A program made the position numbers and the translations under genes. DNA of 64,000 bases from Phoronis australis (taxonomy: Eukaryota > Phoronida > Phoronidae). Positions 59,701-64,000 of the stretch are shown in pieces; position 1 is the stretch's first letter, and each line of letters begins with the position of its first letter. A model generated the notes under the pieces. It saw only the letters and a list, made by a program, of their open reading frames with translations. It searched no databases and was not told where the DNA came from. The stretch spans positions 114,638-178,637 of the forward strand of contig NMRA01000244.1 of NCBI GenBank assembly GCA_002633005.1, in the 5' to 3' direction.

Positions 59701-62700
59701 AAAATCTGCCAATTCTTGAGGAGGACCTTCGAGACTTTAGCATCGTACAGGAAACCTCCGACCAGATCCTCTCTACAGGCTTGCCGCAAGGAGTCGTTAC
59801 CATTTTTTATCTCCTGTAGGTGTTTGTCAAGAGCTGTCAGAATATCGCCCCCGTCTGAAGCCAAATTGCAATAGTTCCTGGATGGGAACAGTAAATAAAT
59901 GTGAAAGAATCATCCAAGTTGATTTTACGTATGTTTAGCATGACTAACGACTTATGGGAAATATTTAAAGAAACCAAATTCGAGTTGTGACCATAACTTG
60001 TCATTCCAGACATGCGCATAAGGAATCGTAAAAAGGACAGTGTCACGTTAAACCAATATATCGTATTATACCGTTTTTGATACGAGTTTTTTTAAATGTT
60101 GCAAATGAAAAGATTTTTTGTGTCGCCAAACGTAATATTGTCAAAAGTAGTTCAACTGTAGAACCAAGTCGTACAAACCCAGCAATATGAGTTACAGTTT
60201 TATGACACAAGACCTTACCAGTCTGCCAGGCGCACCGTGTGGTCTAACCACTCTCGTTGATAAGACCCTAAGTCAATAGTGTTCTCGACTTGACTTTCAC
60301 CATATGTTTGCGGCAAAGCAACCCCAAGTCTGTAAAAGGATAACATTCTAATAGATGTAGAAATGATATTTAAAGAAACTGGTACTGTGTCCGCTCCTGT
60401 GACCACAAAATTTAGAGGGATTCGTATCCCCCATCAAAAAAAACGTCGGGCACCGGCAACGACCTACAAAGTGAAGTTGTTTGTACCACAGCTTGTAAAA
60501 TTGTATTTACTATGTCGACTGGGAGCTTCTAAGCAACATAGCAATAATGTATTTATAGATTCCTGTATGGCTTAGAAGACATTTCTGCTAAAGCACATAT
60601 CTGGACTCCAGTGTTTGCACCTGCAGAGTTTCCACTCACGTGAAAGGTGTATCCTTCAATGGATAGTAGAAATAATCGATCCTCCGTATAATCACTCTTT
60701 TGTAGAAGTCGTTTCCAAGCTCACTCGCCTTCCTGGAATCATAGCCCACCTTCACGTCCATGGTCATGTTGCCAGGGCCAGTGGCATCTACCATCAATCT
60801 ACGTAGCTAGAAGTGAACCGAAAATGACTCCAGTCGTAATTTTAATTATTGTAATGCTGTCGTTTCGAACTTTGGATGGGCTTCAGTTCATTTCCTGGGC
60901 ATGATGGTAAGAGCAGTTAAATCGAAGTGTCCTGCCAATTACACATGTCTGAGCTGAGTCAGACAAGTAAAGAGTTTTATTGACATTCAGATCACGACTC
61001 ATAAACTAATTTTGATGTAAAATAGCGATAGACACGTCACCTGTGAGACAAGTGACCTGCACATGGGTTTCCACTGGAGAACCAATGCAGCATTCCGGTA
61101 TATGTCTGCTGACTTCAAATGACTTACGCACTAATATAACAATCACAATCAAATGCAACTCGGGATTTTCTTATTTCAATTCACAAGGCAGAACGAGGCT
61201 TCAAGTAATTTTGGGAACAAAAGATGGGTTACTTTACTCAATCGGTTTCAGTGTGCATATCAAAGTATATGAAAGATGTCCTCGTAGAGATACTGGCAAG
61301 AGGACGAGGTGAATTCAAACCATATAAACGCAAAATCGTTCTAAACTAACACAGATAAAAGAAGTTTAGGATGCAACAACGCTGCATACTCTGTCAAATC
61401 AAAACTAACTTTTTATCCAGTCCACTTACTGTTTCGTCGTCGTCCTAACTCAAATAATAATTGATTTCAAGGCGCTGAGAAAAACTGGTAGTTCGTGAAT
61501 ACTTCAGCCAGAACGAGGCTGAGCTCCGTCGACTGCAAGACATTAGTTTGCACTCGTGGCCAAAAAATATTCACGAAATGGAAAGGAAACACATAATTCA
61601 ATCCCACAATGCAACACTTCGGTGGCCGCCATTTTGCTAGGGCTCGCTGGTAAGATCCGGAGCATACTCGCGAAACACTTGCTTTTCATTTGCACGGTTT
61701 TGGGGGGTGTTGCCGAGAACTTGCTTTCCTTGCCAGATTTTAGGTCTACGAAACGCTATCCAAGCAAACAAAGGAAAGGAACTCGACTACGTTGCTTTGA
61801 AAATCCGAATAAACTGGAGAAAACGTTTGTTTTTTTAACACTAGAAGTGACATGGCATATGTCAGATGTATCGCAACTTTGCCAAATGTCAGATGTATCG
61901 CAACTTTGCATCTTCTGACTGCGGGTGTGCGTTTTAGGAATAATTCTACAAGGTCTTGTTTTACTACGTCGTCAGTTTACCACGTTTTCCGCGCTTTTTG
62001 TAAACGGAGACCCATATGGAAACCGTACGACTGTTATAAGTCTCCCTTCAGACTCTGCGTAAAAAGAAGTCGTAAAGTTGCAGCCTTCTATTGAAACAAT
62101 CACCACAGTCGCCAGTTTAAAGTAACATGCCCCACAAAGATTTTAACATAACTTAAGAAATGAACCCAATATACTATAAACGTTTCTACATGAATTTGGT
62201 AACTAAACAATTTCTGATCCTCACTTGTGACTCCAAGGGTCACTCGTCTACAAAATGGGACGCCGCCATACATTCAAAATCCAGACTACCCGGGAATGTG
62301 AGTAGGCCTAATCTTACTAAATTTTGTCATCCCAAACCCCACCCACCCGGTCGCCACTACTTTCCTCGAGATGATACCAGGAACCGAAATCACTCGCCCG
62401 AGATGATATCCGAGAGGGCAAAATATCCATACTAAGAACACATTCCTTTCAAACACATGAGAAACACCTCTCCCGGCTCAAAACGTAAAGGAACAGATGT
62501 GCACTCTTGAACATAGATAAACAGACACACAAACGAGCTGACCACCACCTCAGCCACTGATACCTCATCAAACTCGTTCACAATGCTTCCATTGCCAGAT
62601 ATGCCGTCAGTGAAGTAGGCTGTCGACGCCGACTAAACAGATGATAGTGTAAAAGAAGCGTGCATACACATGACAGTGGTACAGACAACATTACATTCGG

Positions 62701-64000
62701 GTTAACACTGATCAATAAATACCGGACATCGTAAACTGTTACGTTGATGCGCACGAGCGTCCGTTTCAACGCTGAAATTTGGCGCAGCTGATGCAGGCGC
62801 AAGTTTTTTTAATCAACTGCTAATGCGAACGCAACTAGTTCCGGAATACAGAATATGCCTATACAGACACCGTTGGCGCATTTTGACACCAATATTAACA
62901 GCTTCTCAGAATAATGGCGACAATCAGTTGATAAGGGACACATGACCAATATTGAAAATACGTGAAAAGGGAATTTTTTTCAAGTAAAAAGTGCAGCGTA
63001 GATTTCACAATCACGTTTTATAAAAAGGGCCCCTGGTAATAAATTTGGAAAAGAGAAAAATACTGGCGCACTGAACTCAATAGTATTAAGCGTAGTGATA
63101 GTGGCCCAGTATCAGCCACAGTCTGAGAAGTATTCCAACATGGCGTCCTACCTTAGACTTTGACATTCGACAGCTTACCTTGTTCGCGCTGTCAGAAAAC
63201 TCGACTTCAGCCAAGTCAACGTTATTGTAGTGTGGTTTTGCTTTGTTATTAGCCGTCTGTAAAAATAAGCAGAACACACAAACATAACTGACGTCCCACG
63301 GTAATTTTTTTAAATATGGTGCCAGTGAAATCTTGTTCGATTATCAATTCGTCGTGAAGTAACTCTAATACATGGCATCAATTAACTCACCATGGGTCGG
63401 AACTCCGGGTGGAACAGCACATAACCATTGTTTGTAATAGCGAACACGTAACCGTTGACTCCCGTCTGCAAAATACAACGGTGCATATTCTATACACAAG
63501 AGAACTGCTTCACACTAACTGTTAAGCCAATTCTTTTGTGGTCTCAAACAGACAAACTATAAACCTTCGTGAACAGTCAGTGAACTGCATTTAAAACAAT
63601 GCGGCTGATCTACCTTTTACAGACACGTTCTATCTGACATCTAATGAAAATTCTACATTTCACGAGTGAACGCAGTATGATATCAAAAATGACTCGGCTC
63701 CAGGCTGGATTTAGGCTTGGTCGGCTATCAGCGTAGATATTTGATTAGTTGCCACAGACCAGTTCGAGCTAACGAAGGGCCAGTAATGAGAGCCTTGGTT
63801 GACTTGGCGTATTTGTGAATCTTCAGAGAATCAAGTACAGTAGAAGCCCCCAAGCGAAAATACTCAATGTGGCCATTTTTACAGAGGCCGCGATCAAGGT
63901 ACCTCGCCCATTGTTTAGTGGTCAGTGAATTGTACCTATTCAGTAGTCTCAAATGGTCATGAACGGTTAGTTACCTCCTTCCGTATTAAGACCACATTAC
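41588..64000 (-). CDS. CACNA2D: voltage-gated calcium channel alpha-2/delta subunit, 3' part
   Basis: At least 16 exons join in phase. The segment covers the Cache (chemosensor-like) region and the whole delta part; the N-terminal VWA domain lies past the right edge. Diagnostic stretches: GVNGYVFAITNNGYVLFHPE, VDLAEVEFSD, PFTLGVALPQTYG, CREDLVGGFLYDA, SYYKRAADAG, FGEVDGYVMTDL, QLFDFQAVC, a C-xn-C-x2-C module, INNVPNTNLYLLQLD, and YRRRPSNHC before a hydrophobic C-terminus. In the family, alpha-2/delta is extracellular, membrane-anchored through its C-terminus, and increases surface expression of high-voltage-activated calcium channels. The C-terminal pattern most resembles vertebrate alpha-2/delta-3 and -4 by eye. 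Two exons are mutually exclusive. Confidence 0.92.
41795..41906 (-). CDS. CACNA2D: alpha-2/delta exon, penultimate
   Basis: It encodes ILNASLPRDPDDDGCEYYK, then YRRRPSNHCYNTDVR before a GTAAGT donor. It matches the NAS...C..M....RRRP..C block of alpha-2/delta. The 5' border is uncertain: tgtaagtag gives 41906 (phase 2), while gtcattccag gives 41938 (phase 0). Confidence 0.82.
42448..42905 (+). pseudogene. LINE ORF2 C-terminal fragment, frameshifted
   Basis: The frame reads YVQDWQSDI, LENYLEVNSIPRVFIQFLTR, SLLVERGRHTNIPYENR and CNSG. This is the FRxxSHxLxIExGRxxxIPxxxRxCxxC tail of LINE ORF2. After a one-base shift near 42710 it continues HVALVCSPYKDLLVTYL. It lies antisense in the last large intron of the alpha-2/delta gene. 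Confidence 0.7.
43500..43651 (-). CDS. CACNA2D: alpha-2/delta exon (NVPNTNLYLL)
   Basis: A strong acceptor, tttacctccctgtcctag, is followed by G ACA TAC. It encodes TINNVPNTNLYLLQLDVEC, then CGNMTVSNEPKE. This is the QQIPNTNLxLLVVD...C block that follows the CxxC motif in the family. The upstream phase is 2. The donor is not clear, so the lower coordinate is approximate. Confidence 0.8.
43652..47269. other. alpha-2/delta intron
   Basis: Includes a degenerate minisatellite (46930-47250) and two open minus-strand stretches with no recognised domain (44837-45157 and 45675-45917). The second has several Cys and Thr/Val-rich segments but no matching splice phase that I can show. Confidence 0.4.
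46930..47250. repeat. degenerate minisatellite, about 50-bp unit
   Basis: On the minus strand, units like CCxCATTATAxTGGACTTCxTxCCT..TTTTACTGGG recur about four times with drift. The 161-codon minus-strand ORF here (46788-47273) is hydrophobic because of this composition and is not called as a gene. Confidence 0.45.
47270..47573 (-). CDS. CACNA2D: alpha-2/delta alternative exon B (304 nt)
   Basis: The acceptor is ctatgtgtctgcttatag and the donor CGTGG|GTGAGT. Phase 1 to 2. It encodes a longer insert beginning TYKHSDHTGADNSLDCPGM, with an N-glycosylation sequon (NAT). It ends in SCVKKMRLYYAKK and KKCVGCSNRR, a C-x17-C-x2-C module. Spliced to the next exon it reads on into TYTINNVPNTNLYL, as the family expects after its CxxC. 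Confidence 0.78.
48135..48261 (-). CDS. CACNA2D: alpha-2/delta alternative exon A (127 nt)
   Basis: The acceptor is tcttctgccctgattgtag and the donor CAAAA|GTAAGT. Phase 1 to 2, the same as exon B. It encodes KTYKCTNVSYVYVVDQK and STMTHCKKCQK, a C-x26-C-x2-C module aligning with the C...ECGPCQK segment of vertebrate alpha-2/delta-3. Confidence 0.82.
49140..49650 (-). other. open minus-strand stretches, uncertain exons
   Basis: Two segments share the peptide DISG(E/D). One reads LPEAAMEMSTYAAMLDISGE, the other HNCTKTACTCCDISGD then a Ser/Asp/Gln-rich tail ending in a stop. They look protein-like and may reflect a local duplication. I do not recognise the family and see no clear splice links. 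Confidence 0.2.
49690..49880. repeat. interspersed repeat, copy 2 (left arm of an inverted pair)
   Basis: Similar to 13925-14110. Its first 45 bp, ACAGGCGTTCTCAGCTTCTG through CGTCCCCAATACACTAT, recur inverted at 51220-51265, suggesting the termini of a roughly 1.6-kb element. Confidence 0.6.
49888..50702. repeat. recurrent GTAGTGTACGTACC words
   Basis: The word (GC)(A)TAGTGTACGTACC, or a one-base variant, occurs at about 49893, 49912, 50073, 50244, 50264 and 50688. The 49880 and 50231 contexts, TCA(T/C)TGAAATGTAGTGTACG, are direct repeats about 350 bp apart. It lies inside the putative element bounded at 49690 and 51275. Confidence 0.6.
51220..51275. repeat. right arm of inverted pair with 49690
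   Basis: ATAGTGTATTGGGGACGATC...GAGGACGCCTGTG is the reverse complement, at roughly 85% identity, of the 49695-49740 sequence. Confidence 0.6.
51694..51885 (+). other. small charged ORF, uncertain
   Basis: 63 codons starting MTGREFVTANLEENEAEGNG and ending in a basic tail. The upstream frame has stops. An overlapping longer minus-strand ORF (51441-51812) is Ser/Pro-rich and probably a shadow. No family recognised. Confidence 0.15.
52348..52461 (+). pseudogene. THAP zinc-finger fragment
   Basis: KYYCCAVGCNSDVRKFDKLD then YSWMPFRHQRDMRKC matches the start of a THAP domain (C-x(2-4)-C, then xFxxFPxxxxxRxxW). A stop follows at 52459, so only the N-terminal half remains. An AG just upstream (cttcag) leaves open an exon, but no continuation is seen. 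Confidence 0.45.
52635..52791. repeat. 'GGCGGATCC' interspersed repeat, full copy
   Basis: It runs from CAGGGACGGATCCAAGATTTT to TTAAATCCGCCACTA, with short inverted ends, and a GGGGACCATGGCCCCCTTGC centre shared with 31899-32054. Probably a MITE-like non-autonomous element. Confidence 0.75.
52792..54071. other. alpha-2/delta intron, nothing recognised
   Basis: The minus-strand ORF at 53536-53778 and the plus-strand ORF at 53799-54077 show no domain and no usable splice phase. Confidence 0.4.
54072..54109 (-). CDS. CACNA2D: alpha-2/delta micro-exon (38 nt)
   Basis: The acceptor is atccacttcag and the donor ATGG|GTGAGT. Phase 2 to 1. It encodes VYSLWSGSHQTM. It is the common splice donor for the two alternative exons. 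Confidence 0.8.
54256..54308 (-). CDS. CACNA2D: alpha-2/delta exon (53 nt)
   Basis: The acceptor is gctcctcacttcag and the donor GCGCT|GTAAGT. Phase 0 to 2. It encodes PITSFMKALLWGVQELA, like the LLWxLQEL segment of vertebrate subunits. Confidence 0.85.
54871..54946 (-). CDS. CACNA2D: alpha-2/delta exon (76 nt)
   Basis: The acceptor is ttattgcttgtttcag and the donor CTTAAT|GTGAGT. Phase 2 to 0. It encodes VQLFDFQAVCQFVDTATSAA, matching the (M/L)YDYQA(M/V)C motif. Confidence 0.9.
54947..57547. other. alpha-2/delta intron, nothing recognised
   Basis: Flanking exons join in phase (2 to 2). Short ORFs only (for example plus-strand 55504-55704 and 56221-56553) with no domain signature. Confidence 0.45.
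57548..57681 (-). CDS. CACNA2D: alpha-2/delta exon
   Basis: The acceptor is tcttcgctctttctag and the donor AAGAG|GTGAGC. It encodes KVDCYLLDNNGYVVVAEDF, then VGKFFGEVDGYVMTDLI. This matches the DCxxLDNNGFxLxS...GRFxGEVDGxxM block. Confidence 0.95.
57887..58083 (-). CDS. CACNA2D: alpha-2/delta exon
   Basis: The acceptor ends cattgcag; the donor is TCAGAG|GTGAGT. 197 nt, phase 1 to 0. It encodes NSAVITGSSGVFFT, MAGAVGLQLKYTHVLQTMM and a Cys-rich end, CSMEPDNKCAFTC. It matches the AVVGIQxK... region and the disulfide-rich stretch before it. Confidence 0.93.
58452..58526. repeat. 25-bp tandem repeat, three copies
   Basis: CACATTTACAGCACAGTTGC plus AATTT repeats exactly three times, with a one-base change in the last copy. 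It sits in a short alpha-2/delta intron; the plus-strand ORFs over it are artefacts. Confidence 0.95.
58602..58699 (-). CDS. CACNA2D: alpha-2/delta exon
   Basis: The acceptor is cctcttttgtgtttgcag and the donor CATTG|GTATAG. Phase 2 to 1. It encodes LFIESAPNTIEESYYKRAAD, then KFTFSVPIG, matching ED(S/P)(F/Y)YKRA...FVFSVP. Confidence 0.92.
58700..59277. other. alpha-2/delta intron, nothing recognised
   Basis: The usual family segment with the GGLTR motif, expected between the flanking exons, is not seen here or elsewhere. Confidence 0.35.
59278..59346 (-). CDS. CACNA2D: alpha-2/delta exon (less certain borders)
   Basis: Using acceptor gttgacgtcag and donor CAGCA|GTGAAC gives 69 nt in phase (2 to 2), encoding DKVFSNVEKFEKEF and YFLNFQQ. 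An upstream acceptor (ctcttcag) would break the frame with the preceding exon. The sequence diverges from the family here. Confidence 0.6.
59701..59877 (-). CDS. CACNA2D: alpha-2/delta exon
   Basis: The acceptor is tgttcccatccag and the donor ATTTT|GTAAGT. Phase 2 to 2. It encodes NYCNLASDGGDILTALDKHL, then ACREDLVGGFLYDAKVS, matching YCN...C(N/R)xDLVxxxLxDA. Confidence 0.9.
60219..60329 (-). CDS. CACNA2D: alpha-2/delta exon
   Basis: The acceptor is tatccttttacag and the donor GACTG|GTAAGG. 111 nt, phase 2 to 2. It encodes LGVALPQTYGESQVE, SYQREWLDHT and RLADW. It is the (S/T)LGVVLP...Y region of the Cache domain. Confidence 0.93.
60640..60806 (-). CDS. CACNA2D: alpha-2/delta exon
   Basis: The acceptor is ttcggttcacttctag and the donor TTTCAC|GTGAGT. 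Phase 0 to 2. It encodes LRRLMVDATGPGNMTMDVKV, NDFYKRVIIRRIDYFYYPL and TPF. It matches xLRxxMIDxxxGxxxxxVK...YxYTPVxGTPF. Confidence 0.93.
60807..62562. other. alpha-2/delta intron
   Basis: Apart from a 27-bp tandem duplication at 61859-61909, nothing is recognised. The plus-strand ORF at 61556-61918 has no domain. Confidence 0.45.
61859..61909. repeat. 27-bp tandem duplication
   Basis: ATGTCAGATGTATCGCAACT plus TTGC occurs twice, 27 bp apart, without mismatch. Confidence 0.95.
62563..62631 (-). CDS. candidate alpha-2/delta cassette exon (69 nt)
   Basis: The acceptor is tatcatctgtttag and the donor GATGAG|GTATCA. It is 23 codons long, phase 0 to 0, reading SASTAYFTDGISGNGSIV then NEFDE. The flanking exons (63179-63256 and 60640-60806) already join in phase 0, so this would be an optional insert. 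Vertebrate alpha-2/delta-1 is alternatively spliced in the same part of the protein. Confidence 0.4.
63179..63256 (-). CDS. CACNA2D: alpha-2/delta exon
   Basis: The acceptor is ctgcttatttttacag and the donor AACAAG|GTAAGC. 26 codons, phase 0 to 0. It encodes NNKAKPHYNNVDLAEVEFSD and SANK, matching the (V/L)DLxxVExxD segment after the first Cache strands. Confidence 0.93.
63391..63465 (-). CDS. CACNA2D: alpha-2/delta exon (Cache)
   Basis: The acceptor is ccgttgtattttgcag and the donor CCCATG|GTGAGT. 25 codons, phase 0 to 0, reading TGVNGYVFAITNNGYVLFHP then EFRPM. This is the most diagnostic Cache motif of the family. Confidence 0.96.
63975..64000 (-). CDS. CACNA2D: alpha-2/delta exon, cut by the window edge
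   Basis: The donor AAGGAG|GTAACT lies just inside the window. The phase-0 frame NVVLIRKE would join directly to the next exon. Too short to identify by itself. Confidence 0.35.

Overview
The window is eukaryotic nuclear DNA from a marine-type invertebrate animal. Genes are interrupted by long introns with GT..AG boundaries, the flanks are AT-rich, and many decayed transposons and simple repeats are present. I recognise four protein-coding genes. All are on the minus strand, and exons join in frame at consensus splice sites. The protein set (fibrinogen-related lectin, C-type lectin, sigma-class GST, calcium-channel alpha-2/delta) fits a hemichordate, amphioxus, cnidarian or mollusc; the sequence does not let me choose. 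Everything is inferred from sequence and splice phase; no transcript data were available.

Layout, left to right. (1) 3768-24208: a five-exon gene for a secreted protein with a signal peptide, a cysteine-rich PAN/apple-like module and a complete fibrinogen C-terminal domain. Its introns hold a 1.4-kb terminal-inverted-repeat element (4808-6202), a reverse-transcriptase scrap and a THAP-domain pseudogene. (2) 24979-26734: a broken Penelope-like GIY-YIG endonuclease fragment and a decayed LINE ORF1. (3) 29332-31528: a sigma-class glutathione S-transferase, complete except for the exon carrying its start codon. (4) 32315-36642: a three-exon, 163-residue secreted C-type lectin with EPN and WND motifs. 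(5) 37385-41176: a LINE reverse-transcriptase relic, a degenerate tandem repeat and a 597-bp MITE. (6) 41588-64000: the 3' part of an alpha-2/delta calcium-channel auxiliary-subunit gene, whose upstream VWA region lies beyond the right edge.

The most interesting observation is in the alpha-2/delta gene. Two alternative exons (48135-48261 and 47270-47573) share splice phase, and each supplies a C-xn-C-x2-C module. Including both, or neither, gives an immediate stop codon, as expected of mutually exclusive exons. A possible 69-nt in-frame cassette exon lies in the Cache region. I found no rRNA gene, convincing tRNA gene, CRISPR array or bacterial-type operon.
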